The notes beneath the pieces are model-generated. The model was not told where the DNA came from. It saw only the letters and a list, made by a program, of their open reading frames with translations, and ran no database searches. A program made the translations under genes and the position numbers. From Salinarimonas sp. (lineage in GTDB: Bacteria > Pseudomonadota > Alphaproteobacteria > Rhizobiales > Beijerinckiaceae), in contig JAFIEI010000024.1 in NCBI GenBank assembly GCA_020832565.1, positions 1-54,237 of the forward strand: 54,237 nucleotides of DNA. Direction: 5' to 3'. Positions 20,353 to 28,841 of the stretch are shown here, piece after piece. Within the stretch, counting starts at the first letter, position 1; each line of letters opens with the position of its first letter.

Positions 20353-21882
20353 TCAAAGGATGAGAAGCAGCGTCACGATCCCGCCGAGCAGCGCGTAGAT
20401 CAGCGTCGCCGGCAATGTCGCGCGCAGCACATCGCCCTCGCGCCCGCGCAGACCGACCGTCGCTCCCCCGGCAATGATATTGTGCGGACAGGCCATGTTT
20501 CCGACCGCCGCGCCGAAGGATTGTGCCGCGAGCATCACCACCAGCGGCAAGTCGAGGCTGCGCGCGCTGGCCGTCTGGAATTCGCTCAGAAGAATGTTGG
20601 ACGCCGTCGCCGAGCCCGTGACGAAGGTCCCGAGCGCCCCGACACCTGCCGCAAGCAGCGGCCATGCGCCCCCGGCCCCCGCCGCCGTTTCCGCGAGTGT
20701 ATCGATCATGCCCGCATGCACCATCAGCCGGGAGATCGCCAGCATGGCCACCAGCGCGATGAGTACTGGCGCCAGGCGCAGCGCAGCGGCCGCAGCCGCC
20801 TGCGCCATATCCGCCACGCTGCGCCCCTGGAGCAGCGCGCCGAGGACGAAGCCCGTCATCAGCATCGTGCCGGGGTGGTAGAGATAGTCGAATCGCCCGG
20901 AAAAGCCGCCGGGCAGGCTCCAGGTGATACTGAACCCGCGCAGCGCTTCCGCGATGGGCGGGATCATGCGCGTGATCAGGATCAGGGTGACGATCAGCAG
21001 ATAGGGTGCGGCGGCGTGCAGGAGGGCCGTCGTCGCGGGAGGCCGGACCTTCTCGTTGCTTCGAGGCTGCGCGCCGTCATCGGCCCGCTCCAGCCCGAAA
21101 CGCCTGACCGCTAAGACGAAGACCATCGCCCCGACCACCGCGCCGGCAAAGGTCGGCAGTTCCGGCCCGACCGCCCAGGCGATCAGGGCTGCGGGTACGA
21201 GGAAGCAGAATGCGGCGAGGATCGCCAGCAGCCCGTCACGGGCAATGAAGCGCCCGTCATCGGCAACGCGCATCAAAAGCACGACCAGCACCGCACCGAC
21301 GAGGAGATGCATCAACCCGGTCCATTGCGCGATCGCCTGCGCCGATTCGCCCGTGAGATCGGCCTGCGCGAGGATCGGTGTGCCGACCGCCCCGAACGAT
21401 ACCCCCGCCGCATGGCCGATCAGCGCCAGCGTCACCGCCTTGAGCGGCGTGAATCCGAGGCTCACCAGCAGCGGCGCAGCGAGCGCCACGGGCGTGCCGA
21501 ATCCCGCTGCGCCCTCCATGAACAAGGCAAAGAACCAAGCGATTAGCAGGACCTGCACCCGGCGATCCGTCGACACGGAAGCCAGCCCCGCGCGGATCAC
21601 GTCGAAGGCGCCCGAGCGCTTCTGGATCTCGTAGACGCAAAGGGCGGGAAAGATGATCCACAGGATCGTCGCCGCCGTGAACCCTGCCTCGGCGAAGGCG
21701 AAGACCCCCGCGCGCCAGCGCCCGATCTCGCCTGCCACCACGTCACCATAGCCGAAGCCGAGATAGGCGATCAGCAGCGCGACCGCGAGCCCTGCCACCC
21801 CGGCACGCGCCGCCGACCAGCGCAATCCGAGCATCAGGGCGATGATCAGCGCCAGCGGCGCGGCGGCGAGCAGGGCAGGCAT
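20353..21882 (-). CDS. lldP: L-lactate permease family transporter
   Basis: 509 aa, a typical LctP/LldP length, with about a dozen membrane helices. Family landmarks: LFMEGAAGFGTPVALAAPLL near residue 125, GHAAGVSFGAVGTPILAQ near 160, and the C-terminal TGSATASNILL and QSFGAAVGNMACPHNIIAG. It imports lactate or glycolate with protons. The expected lactate dehydrogenase genes are not adjacent. It is downstream of, and in the same direction as, the Lrp-type gene, with 106 bp between them that include one copy of the 53-bp repeat. Confidence 0.93.
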   Translation of the reverse strand: MPALLAAAPLALIIALMLGLRWSAARAGVAGLAVALLIAYLGFGYGDVVAGEIGRWRAGVFAFAEAGFTAATILWIIFPALCVYEIQKRSGAFDVIRAGLASVSTDRRVQVLLIAWFFALFMEGAAGFGTPVALAAPLLVSLGFTPLKAVTLALIGHAAGVSFGAVGTPILAQADLTGESAQAIAQWTGLMHLLVGAVLVVLLMRVADDGRFIARDGLLAILAAFCFLVPAALIAWAVGPELPTFAGAVVGAMVFVLAVRRFGLERADDGAQPRSNEKVRPPATTALLHAAAPYLLIVTLILITRMIPPIAEALRGFSITWSLPGGFSGRFDYLYHPGTMLMTGFVLGALLQGRSVADMAQAAAAAALRLAPVLIALVAMLAISRLMVHAGMIDTLAETAAGAGGAWPLLAAGVGALGTFVTGSATASNILLSEFQTASARSLDLPLVVMLAAQSFGAAVGNMACPHNIIAGGATVGLRGREGDVLRATLPATLIYALLGGIVTLLLIL

Positions 21883-21937
21883 GAACGGGCTAGACTCCGG
21901 TGATCAGGCATCCGGTCTGTGCAACGCACAAAGCCTT

Positions 21938-21990
21938 ACACCCGATCCGCCGGTGTCGCCTCGGGATTCATCCGGATATGGCCGGGTGTC
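21938..21990 (+). repeat. 53-bp direct repeat, copy A
   Basis: Matches 23872-23924 at 52 of 53 positions (one T/C difference). This copy lies in the gap between lldP and the Lrp-type gene and touches the Lrp stop codon. The sequence opens with ACACCCG and closes with CGGGTGT, so each copy also has 7-bp inverted ends. In copy B the same bases encode the C terminus of the DUF502 protein, so copy A looks like a displaced fragment of that gene's end. Confidence 0.9.
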
Positions 21991-22435
21991 AACGCTTCCA
22001 CCAGCGCAGGACATGCGCCGTGCGGATTTCGAGAACATCGGGATGGCGCGATAGCCGTGCCCGCAGGCGCTCCGCATCCTCGGCATTCACGGCCTGCGCG
22101 ATGACGACCATGTCGCGATCACCGGTGACCGACCAGCATTGCACCAGTTCGGGCCAGGCCTTGATCTCCTGAAACAGCAGGGAGCAGGTATTCTGCCGAA
22201 GGTTGAGGGTGAACATCACCTGCGGCGGCTCCGCGCTCGCTCGCGCTTCATCGTGCGTTTCGATTGTAAAGCGGCTGATCACGCCCTGCTCCACGAGCCG
22301 CGTCATGCGGTTGTGAACCGTCTGGCGCGAGACCCCGAGCAGCGCGGCGAGCTCCGACAAGGGGCGGCGCGAATCCTGGGCGAGAAACCCCAACAGGCGC
22401 CGATCTGTGTCACTCAAGCCGTCGTCGATTGCCAT
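21989..22435 (-). CDS. Lrp/AsnC family transcriptional regulator
   Basis: 148 aa. The N-terminal winged HTH reads LSDTDRRLLGFLAQDSRR, LSELAALLGVSRQTVHNRMTRLVEQGVISRFT. The C-terminal RAM/AsnC-type alpha-beta domain includes WPELVQCWSVTGDRDMVV and LSRHPDVLEIRT. These regulators bind amino acids and often control the neighbouring transport gene. Divergence from the APC permease at 22582 (147-bp shared promoter region) suggests that as the target (inference). The ATG at 22435 is close behind GGGAGAGG. Confidence 0.9.
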   Translation of the reverse strand: MAIDDGLSDTDRRLLGFLAQDSRRPLSELAALLGVSRQTVHNRMTRLVEQGVISRFTIETHDEARASAEPPQVMFTLNLRQNTCSLLFQEIKAWPELVQCWSVTGDRDMVVIAQAVNAEDAERLRARLSRHPDVLEIRTAHVLRWWKR

Positions 22436-22581
22436 CCTCTCCCCCGCCCAAACGCTTCTCGCTTTAGCGATCCGTCAAAAGCCGGTCAAATCGCAAGATT
22501 GTAGTCAAACGCACCCGCAATCATCGTTTTCCCGATCGCGGCACTGGCCGCACCGATGACTGATTCATCCGGGAAACCACC

Positions 22582-23844
22582 ATGTCTGATCTGAAACAAA
22601 CGCTCGGCATCTTTCGCGGCACCGGCATGATGCTCAACATCGTGCTTGGTGCCGGGTTGCTCACGCTTCCGGGGCTGGCCTATCGTGAACTCGGTGCGGA
22701 GGCGGTCTGGATCTGGCTCGCTTGCGGGAGCGCCGCGATTCCGCTTCTCGTCGTCTTTGCCATGATTGGTCGGCTTTATCCCGATGCGGGCGGAATTCCG
22801 GCGCTTGCAGGACGCATCTTCGGTCATCGCGCCTATGTGATGAGCACTTTCCTCTTCTTCGGGGCCGTTGCCCTCGGCTTGCCGGCGATCGCGATAACGG
22901 GGGGATATTACGCATCCGCGTTTATCGACCTCTCCCCCTACCTGCTGGCTGCCTGCATCCTCGTCTGCGCTGCGCTGGTGAACCTCCTGTCGGCCGAACT
23001 GGCCGGACGCGCCGGCGGGACCATCGCATCCATGCTGATCGCGGTTCTCCTCGCCGTCGTCATTTTCGGTTTCGTCGCCGTCGGCGCCGGCAGCGAGGCT
23101 CGCGCGATCACCGGGCCGACATTGCAGCATGATATGACGACCTATGCAGCCGTCTTCATGATGGTGTTCTTCGCCTTTACTGGCTGGGAGGTCGCTGCGC
23201 ATCTCTCGGAGGAGTTCAAGCGTCCGGCCCGCGATTTTCCGCTCGCCATGGCTTTTTCCTTCGTGATCGCCATCGCATTCTATCTCGCACTCGCGATCAT
23301 CATCGCCAGGAGCAACATCTCCGACGGATACGAGGCGCCCTTCGCCGCATTGTTCACAACGCATTACGGCGAAAATGCCGGACTTCTCGTCGCCGCTGCC
23401 GCGGTCCTTCTGATCTTCGCCAATCTCTCAGCGGCTGTGTGGGCCGTATCGCGCATGGTGCTATCGACCGCGCGTGCCGGCCTGTTGCCGGCGAGCCTCG
23501 CAAGGACCACGAATGGAACACCTTTGCGCAGCGTCCTCGTGGTGGTTGTGATGCTGGTCGCCGCGATCGGGCTTGCGGGATTCGGATACCTCCCGCTCGG
23601 CGACCTGCTTGCCTATGCCGGTCAGAACTTCCTGATCCTGTACGGTATCGCCGCCCTCGTCCTGCTCTTCGCCGTCACGGATTGGCGTATACGCGGCGCG
23701 GCGCTCGTGGCGATCACCACGGTGCTCGCGGTCATGACGCTGCGCGATCCGCTCGCGATGCTCTATCCGGCTGCCCTCGTCACACTCGGAGCCCTCGTCC
23801 CGCGCCCGCGCAACCGCGCCGCTCCGGAGGCAGAACGCTCTTAA
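22582..23844 (+). CDS. APC family amino acid permease
   Basis: 420 aa, about 12 membrane helices. The first helix carries the APC substrate motif NIVLGAGLLTLPG (residues 19-31), and FAFTGWEVAAHLSEEFKRPARDFP lies near residue 200, as in YjeH/CadB-like carriers. It probably moves an amino acid or amine. The substrate is not readable. It is divergent from the Lrp-type gene. Together they form the 1.9-kb block between the two 53-bp repeats. Confidence 0.88.
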   Translation: MSDLKQTLGIFRGTGMMLNIVLGAGLLTLPGLAYRELGAEAVWIWLACGSAAIPLLVVFAMIGRLYPDAGGIPALAGRIFGHRAYVMSTFLFFGAVALGLPAIAITGGYYASAFIDLSPYLLAACILVCAALVNLLSAELAGRAGGTIASMLIAVLLAVVIFGFVAVGAGSEARAITGPTLQHDMTTYAAVFMMVFFAFTGWEVAAHLSEEFKRPARDFPLAMAFSFVIAIAFYLALAIIIARSNISDGYEAPFAALFTTHYGENAGLLVAAAAVLLIFANLSAAVWAVSRMVLSTARAGLLPASLARTTNGTPLRSVLVVVVMLVAAIGLAGFGYLPLGDLLAYAGQNFLILYGIAALVLLFAVTDWRIRGAALVAITTVLAVMTLRDPLAMLYPAALVTLGALVPRPRNRAAPEAERS

Positions 23845-23869
23845 TGACTTGAGGCCAATACGCTCCCGC

Positions 23870-24526
23870 TCACACCCGATCCGCCGGCGTCGCCTCGGGA
23901 TTCATCCGGATATGGCCGGGTGTCTGCGAGCCGCCCGAGACGATGAAGGCCATGGCGTCGTTGGCGCTCCAGTCGAGCCAGACCAGCCGGTGGGAGGGCA
24001 CGATCTCGACATAGCCGGAGGTGGGGTTCGGTGTGGTCGGGACATAGACAGCGGCCACCTCCTCGCCGGTATCGGTGGCGATGAAGGTCGCGGTGACGAA
24101 GCCGATGGCGCGCATGTCGCGGGAGGGGAACTCGATCAGCACGACGCGCTGGCGCATCTTCGGATCATATTGCAGCGAGTTCATCAAGGTGCGGGTGGCC
24201 CGGTAGATCGTCTTGGCCAGCGGCACGTATTCCATCGCATTGTCCACATAGAACAGCATGCGCCGCCCCACCACGGCATTGGCGAGGATGCCAAGCAGAT
24301 AGAGCGTGACGAGCACGAGGAGCAGCGCCATGGTCGACTGGAACCAGTAGGCCATCAACAGATCGCTGAGGAACATGTTGTCGGTGCGGATTCGCCGCGC
24401 GAAGGTGTTGACCGTCGGTTTGCCGGCGCTGATCAGCAGATTGACGAAATAACTCATCACCACATAGGTGAACCAGAGCGGGATGATCGCGAGCAGCCCG
24501 GCGACGATGTTGCGACGAAAGCGCAT
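23870..24526 (-). CDS. DUF502 family membrane protein
   Basis: 218 aa. Two N-terminal membrane segments (NIVAGLLAIIPLWFTYVVM and TMALLLVLVTLYLLGILA), then a conserved soluble region: MEYVPLAKTIYRATRTLMNSL, VVLIEFPSRDMRAIGFVT and VYVPTTPNPTSGYVEIVP, which are DUF502 signatures. Function unknown; probably an inner-membrane protein. Its last 17 codons form copy B of the 53-bp repeat. ATG at 24526. Divergent from the Na/Pi cotransporter. Confidence 0.9.
   Translation of the reverse strand: MRFRRNIVAGLLAIIPLWFTYVVMSYFVNLLISAGKPTVNTFARRIRTDNMFLSDLLMAYWFQSTMALLLVLVTLYLLGILANAVVGRRMLFYVDNAMEYVPLAKTIYRATRTLMNSLQYDPKMRQRVVLIEFPSRDMRAIGFVTATFIATDTGEEVAAVYVPTTPNPTSGYVEIVPSHRLVWLDWSANDAMAFIVSGGSQTPGHIRMNPEATPADRV
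23872..23924 (+). repeat. 53-bp direct repeat, copy B
   Basis: Covers the last codons of the DUF502 gene (…PGHIRMNPEATPADRV) up to its stop. 52 of 53 bases match copy A at 21938-21990. The two copies are in direct orientation and bracket the Lrp-type regulator and APC permease. Confidence 0.9.
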
Positions 24527-24629
24527 AATGGCCTCATGCCCTCCTGGGACGATTCGGGGGGTGGATACAGTTTACGCGGTTCGCGCGCAAAGGCGAGAAT
24601 GACGCAGTTTCACGACCGACCATGACGAG

Positions 24630-26330
24630 GTGGCGTTGACGGTATCAGCATTGATGGGGTTGCTCGGCGGGATCGGCCTGTTCCTCCTCGGCATGAGTGC
24701 GATGACGAACGGGCTGCGCCAGGGCGCGGGCTCGTCCCTGCGCGGTATTCTCGCGCGCTCGACCGCAACGCGCCTGCGCGGTCTTGCGGCGGGGTTTTCG
24801 ATCACCGCCATCGCCCAATCCTCCACCGCGGTGACGATCGCCACGATCGGCTTCGTCAATGCCGGGCTCCTGAACCTGCCGCAGGCGGTCTGGGTGGTGT
24901 TCGGCGCCAATCTCGGCACCACGTCGACGAGCTGGCTGATCTCGCTCGTGGGGGTGAACGTGCGCATCGACATGCTCGCCCTGCCCGCCATCGGCATCGG
25001 CGCGATGCTGCGCCTCGTCGCGCGCGAGCGCAAGGCCGGCTCGCTGGGCGAGGCCTTGGCCGGGTTCGGGTTGTTCTTTCTCGGCATCGTCATTCTGAAG
25101 GATACGTTCGGGACCCTCGCGGAGACCATCGATATCTCGCGTTTCATCATTCCGGGCTTTGCCGGCACGCTGCTCTTCGTCGTCATCGGTTTCATCATCA
25201 CGCAGCTGACCCAGAGTTCGAGCGCCTCCATCGCCATAGCGATAACGGCGGCGAGCGGTGGATTGTTCGATCTCGAGACCGCCGCCGCGCTGGTCATCGG
25301 CGCCAATCTCGGCACCACCTCGACGGCGCTTATCGCAACGATCGGCGCGACGGCGGCGGCGCGGCGGGTGGCGCTGGCGCATGTGATCTTCAATCTGATC
25401 GTCGCCACGATCGCCATCATCGCCCTGCCCCTCCTGATCGCACTGGCCAGCGCACTGAGCGACTGGACGGGCGCCGATCTCGACGGTGCGCGCATTGCCG
25501 GTATCGACATTGCAGCCGCAATCGCCATCTTCCACACCCTGGTGAAGGGGATCGGCATTCTCGTCATCTGGCCGATCGCCACGCCGCTCGTGCGCTGGCT
25601 GGACGCACGCTTCCGCTCCGAAGACGAGGATCTCGCCCGCCCGCAGCATCTTGACCCGACGACGAGCGCCGTGCCCGATCTCGCCGTGGGCAGCATCGCC
25701 CTCGAACTGCGCCGGCTCGGCACCATCGCCACCGGCGCGGCACGGATGATGCTGGCCGATGGCGCGGATCCGCGCCGGGTCACGCGTGCGAACGGGCGCT
25801 TCGAGGCAGTCGACAGGCTGATCGGGGCGATCCGCAGCTTCATCGGACGCCTCCAGCTCACCAGCATGGAGCCGCATCTGGCCAATGCCCTCACCCATGC
25901 GCTGCGCGCGCTCCAGCATTATCAGCGCCTTGCGAGCCTCGCCGCGAATGTGCGCCCGGGGGATCTCGAGCGCCCGGGCCTCCCGAAGGCGATCAGCGAC
26001 GCGCTGATCGAATACCGCGACCTCGTCGTCGCCGGTCTCATCGCCCCCGTCCCCGATGAGCCGGAAAGCGGCACCGGCTCGGCGCAGGCGGATGCGGAGC
26101 GCGTCGAGAGCGCTTACCAGCGCATGAAGAGCGCGCTGCTCGTGGCGGCTGCGCAGGGAGCCATCGACCCGATGACCCTCGACCGCCTCGTCACCGCCAT
26201 CGACCGCCTGCGCCGCTGCGGCGAGCACGCCGCCAAGGCGCGGCGTCGTATCATGGCGATCGAAAAGAGCCTCGCCGATGGCAGGGGGGCGGATAGCGAT
26301 CCCGAGGCACTGGAAGCCGTTGCGGAATAG
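24630..26330 (+). CDS. Na/Pi cotransporter family protein with PhoU-like tail
   Basis: 566 aa. The N-terminal membrane part contains two inverted repeats, each with the QSS signature of type II Na/phosphate carriers: AIAQSSTAVTIATIGF near residue 63 and TQLTQSSSASIAIAIT near 195. FGANLGTTSTSWL and IGANLGTTSTALI follow them. From about residue 350 a soluble helical PhoU-like region follows. It imports phosphate with sodium, or exports it, depending on context. The GTG start at 24630 (MALTVSALMG) follows GACGAG. Its TAG overlaps by one base the open frame of the DMT fragment. Confidence 0.9.
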   Translation: MALTVSALMGLLGGIGLFLLGMSAMTNGLRQGAGSSLRGILARSTATRLRGLAAGFSITAIAQSSTAVTIATIGFVNAGLLNLPQAVWVVFGANLGTTSTSWLISLVGVNVRIDMLALPAIGIGAMLRLVARERKAGSLGEALAGFGLFFLGIVILKDTFGTLAETIDISRFIIPGFAGTLLFVVIGFIITQLTQSSSASIAIAITAASGGLFDLETAAALVIGANLGTTSTALIATIGATAAARRVALAHVIFNLIVATIAIIALPLLIALASALSDWTGADLDGARIAGIDIAAAIAIFHTLVKGIGILVIWPIATPLVRWLDARFRSEDEDLARPQHLDPTTSAVPDLAVGSIALELRRLGTIATGAARMMLADGADPRRVTRANGRFEAVDRLIGAIRSFIGRLQLTSMEPHLANALTHALRALQHYQRLASLAANVRPGDLERPGLPKAISDALIEYRDLVVAGLIAPVPDEPESGTGSAQADAERVESAYQRMKSALLVAAAQGAIDPMTLDRLVTAIDRLRRCGEHAAKARRRIMAIEKSLADGRGADSDPEALEAVAE

Positions 26331-26704
26331 TGGGGAGGTTGTCGGCCGGGCTGTCAGTGGCCGCACTCCCCCTGCTGCTGCTGGCCCATACGGTCGTCCC
26401 TGCGGTTGATCTTGCCGTGCTCGACGATGCCGGGCTTCTCCTCGCGCTCATCGCCGCAAGCCTTTTCCTCGGGATCATCGTGTCCTGGATGGCGACGGTG
26501 TTGTGGAATCGCGTCGCCCGCGTGCTTCCGATCGCCATGGCCGGACAACTCGTCGTGTTCGAAACGCTCTCCAGTCTGTTCTACGCGTTCATCGCCGATC
26601 AACGCCTGCCGGATCCGGCGGAGGTTGCGAGCGCGGCACTGATTCTCACCGGCGTGATCCTCAGCATCCGGGCGACGCTGCGTGTCGCCGCAAGCACGGC
26701 ATGA
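26330..26704 (+). pseudogene. C-terminal half of a DMT/EamA transporter
   Basis: The 124 residues align along their whole length, from SAGLSVAALPLLLL to the end IRATLRVAAS, with residues ~200-320 of the intact DMT transporter at 46943-47914. Shared runs include VSWMATVLWNRVARVLPIAM and MAGQLVVFETLSSL. The first EamA repeat is missing and the frame starts at a GTG overlapping the previous stop. Similarity at the DNA level is clear but diverged. Either it is a remnant left by recombination, or a half-size transporter translated by coupling to the Na/Pi gene. I favour remnant, although the frame is intact. Confidence 0.65.
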
Positions 26705-26716
26705 TATCCAGCGCGT

Positions 26717-27235
26717 TCATGCCGGTTCAGTGACGGTCACCCGACGGATCCAGTCGAGAACAGCGCGCCTGTCCGGATCGATCACATGGGCAAGCCCGCC
26801 GGCATAATTCTCGAAGGCGTCACGGTTGAGCCCATTGACGCCGACCAGTACCGGGATACCCGTTTCGAGCACGTCGGCGATCAGCCCCGCGAAGCCGCGC
26901 CCCTCGGCTTCGTGCTTGCCGAACTTGTTGACGATGAGGATATCGGGGCGATGCTCGGCGAGATCAGCCCGCACTGCGCTGATCGCACCTTCGAGACCCG
27001 CCGGGTCGAGATGGCAGCCGCGTGCGCCGGGGCCGAGTGACTGGCTGATGCGAAAGACCTGCCCCTCCGGCAGGACCTGCACGTCCATGTCGCAACGCCG
27101 TATCCCGGCGCGCGCCGTATTCACCTGTATGAGACCCGCCGGGCGCAGGCCGTCTGCAATGAGGCTCCACGCGGTATCGGCGAGCAGAAGATCGAGCGCT
27201 CCACCGCTTGGGGCCGTTACAGCTGCGATATGCAT
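26717..27235 (-). CDS. DUF2478 domain protein (predicted NTPase-like)
   Basis: 172 aa. It begins IAAVTAPSGGALDLLLAD and continues with RPDILIVNKFGKHEAEGRGF and GIPVLVGVNGLNRDAF, the pattern of DUF2478. These proteins resemble nucleotide-binding THEP1-like folds and occur beside molybdenum-enzyme genes. The usual full P-loop GxxGxGKT is not present (SGGALD at that place), so NTP hydrolysis is unproven. It is the last gene of the nitrate cluster, with its ATG one base from the stop of the 128-aa ORF. Confidence 0.75.
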   Translation of the reverse strand: MHIAAVTAPSGGALDLLLADTAWSLIADGLRPAGLIQVNTARAGIRRCDMDVQVLPEGQVFRISQSLGPGARGCHLDPAGLEGAISAVRADLAEHRPDILIVNKFGKHEAEGRGFAGLIADVLETGIPVLVGVNGLNRDAFENYAGGLAHVIDPDRRAVLDWIRRVTVTEPA

Positions 27236-27236
27236 G

Positions 27237-27623
27237 TCATTCTCCCTTGAAGGTATCGAGGCGCCGGATCGTCTGTCCGGCCTTGTGTGCCGACGCGGCG
27301 ATCTCGTCGAAGATCAGGGCGGTTTCGCCGAAGACGCTGCGATCGGGTTCGCCCTCGCTCAACTGGTCGATCTCGCCGAGCAGATCGATGAGCGCGGCGA
27401 TGCGCTGCTTGTATTCCCGTGCCTCGTGCAGATGGCGGCGCGCGAGGCGGCGCTGTTCGAGGCCGGAGAAACGCGTGATCGCGTCCTCGAAGGTGGCGCG
27501 GCAGGCGCAATCGAGATCGATGCGCGACAAAACCACTTGCAGCCGCCGAAGCAGATCCGATGCGTTATCTTCCACCGCCGGCGGCTTTACGGCCCCGAGA
27601 TCGTGGGCGTTTTCGTTCAACAT
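27237..27623 (-). CDS. hypothetical protein in nitrate reductase cluster (128 aa)
   Basis: Not recognised. It is soluble and mostly helical, with one Cys pair in DLDCACRATF near residue 40 and a long Arg/Leu-rich helix (RRLARRHLHEAREYKQRIAALIDLL). GGGGAGG precedes the ATG, and the next gene starts one base after its stop, so it is a real translated member of the nar operon. A role with NnrS or with nitric oxide handling is possible only by context. Confidence 0.65.
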   Translation of the reverse strand: MLNENAHDLGAVKPPAVEDNASDLLRRLQVVLSRIDLDCACRATFEDAITRFSGLEQRRLARRHLHEAREYKQRIAALIDLLGEIDQLSEGEPDRSVFGETALIFDEIAASAHKAGQTIRRLDTFKGE

Positions 27624-27636
27624 TGCTTCCTCCCCT

Positions 27637-28818
27637 TCATGCCGCGCGTGGAAGGATCAGGAGGCGCCCATAGGCGACGGCGAAGCCGAGCATGGCGGCG
27701 GCCCAGAAAAACGCCGCAACCATCTGCAGAAAGGCGGCGAATTCCGGCATCAGCGCTGCGGCGATGCGCAGGAGCACGGCGGCCACGATGCCGGCGAAGA
27801 CCGCCACCGTGGCGCGATCGGCCGTCAGTGCCTTCCCCGTATGGCCGAGGCTCGCCCGCGCCATCACCGCAAGCGGCATCACCCCGAAGGCGCCGCCGGT
27901 AAGGGCGTGCAGTCCCGCACTCGGCGATATCCGCGCATCGAGGACGGAGAGCCCGAGCAGCAGGAGGCCGACCGGAATGAAGAGGTAAGCGACATGCAGG
28001 ACCGCAAGCAGCGGCTCGCGGAAGGTCCGGTCGCCCGCCCAGCGCAGAAGGCGTGCCAGATGCAACCCCGCCGCCACGATCAGCAGGACGCCGCCGGCCA
28101 TGGTTTGCGGCATCACGCTCCAGAGCGCGAGCGCGGCGAGCGCAACGAGGATCGCGGCGAGATCGAAGCGGTTGAACATCACCGGCAGGCGCCCGGAATT
28201 TTCGCGGGTCAGCCAGTTGCGGGTGAAGGCGGGGATGATGCGCCCGCCGATCAGCATGACGAGGAAGACGCCCGCAATGATGCCGATGCGCGTGCCGTAG
28301 GTCGCCATGCCGGTCGTCGCGGCTTCCCAGTGGAACAGCCCGTTGCCGACAAGCAGCGCGGCGAGCACGGCCACGACTTTCAGATTACGCGTATTGCCCG
28401 CGAGCACGATCTCCCGCCCGATCACGAGAGCCAGAGCCGCGAGGAAACCCAGATCGATCGCCATGGCCAGCTGCCAGCCGATGAGATCGGAGGCGATCGT
28501 CGCGCCCCGCCCCGCCAGCCAGAGCGCGAAGAGCGCGGCGAGCGGCGCGCCGCTGATCGGCTTGCGCCCGGTCCAGTTCGGCACGGCGGTCAGCAAAAAC
28601 CCCGCAATCACCGCCGGCAGGAAACCGTAGAGCATCGAATGGATATGGAAGTCGATCGGGCCGAAATGCGTGGGCAGCATCACCCCATGGCCGAACATCG
28701 CGCTCCAGACGAGAATCGCGAGCCCGCCATAGAGCGCGCCGAAAAGGAAAAACGGACGAAAGCCGTAGGTGAACAGGGTCGGCATCGGCGGCGTTTGCAA
28801 GCGGGACAGCGTGGCCAT
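27637..28818 (-). CDS. nnrS: NnrS family protein
   Basis: 393 aa, about 12 membrane helices. NnrS landmarks: YGFRPFFLFGALYGGLA near residue 20, the His-bearing FHIHSMLYGFLPAVIAGFLL and AVPNWTG near 60-85, and PAFTRNWL near 215. NnrS proteins are haem- and copper-containing membrane proteins that protect against nitrosative stress during nitrate/nitrite respiration. The chosen ATG at 28818 (MATLSRLQTPP) has GGAGG upstream. A longer open frame to 28920 is unlikely. It is part of the nar polycistron, 13 bp before the 128-aa ORF. A truncated relative occurs near 47.9 kb. Confidence 0.92.
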   Translation of the reverse strand: MATLSRLQTPPMPTLFTYGFRPFFLFGALYGGLAILVWSAMFGHGVMLPTHFGPIDFHIHSMLYGFLPAVIAGFLLTAVPNWTGRKPISGAPLAALFALWLAGRGATIASDLIGWQLAMAIDLGFLAALALVIGREIVLAGNTRNLKVVAVLAALLVGNGLFHWEAATTGMATYGTRIGIIAGVFLVMLIGGRIIPAFTRNWLTRENSGRLPVMFNRFDLAAILVALAALALWSVMPQTMAGGVLLIVAAGLHLARLLRWAGDRTFREPLLAVLHVAYLFIPVGLLLLGLSVLDARISPSAGLHALTGGAFGVMPLAVMARASLGHTGKALTADRATVAVFAGIVAAVLLRIAAALMPEFAAFLQMVAAFFWAAAMLGFAVAYGRLLILPRAA

Positions 28819-28841
28819 GACAGGCCTCCAATGACATGGGT

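Noticed and set aside
20016-20363. 115-codon plus-strand frame in the AT-rich island
   Set aside because: No ribosome-binding site, an Asn/Arg/Ile mix without domains, and it runs into the end of lldP. Not enough to call a gene.
21938-23924. 53-bp repeats as the target-site duplication of a transposon
   Set aside because: 53 bp is far longer than transposase duplications and there is no transposase or integrase in the block. A recombination origin is kept as the finding instead.
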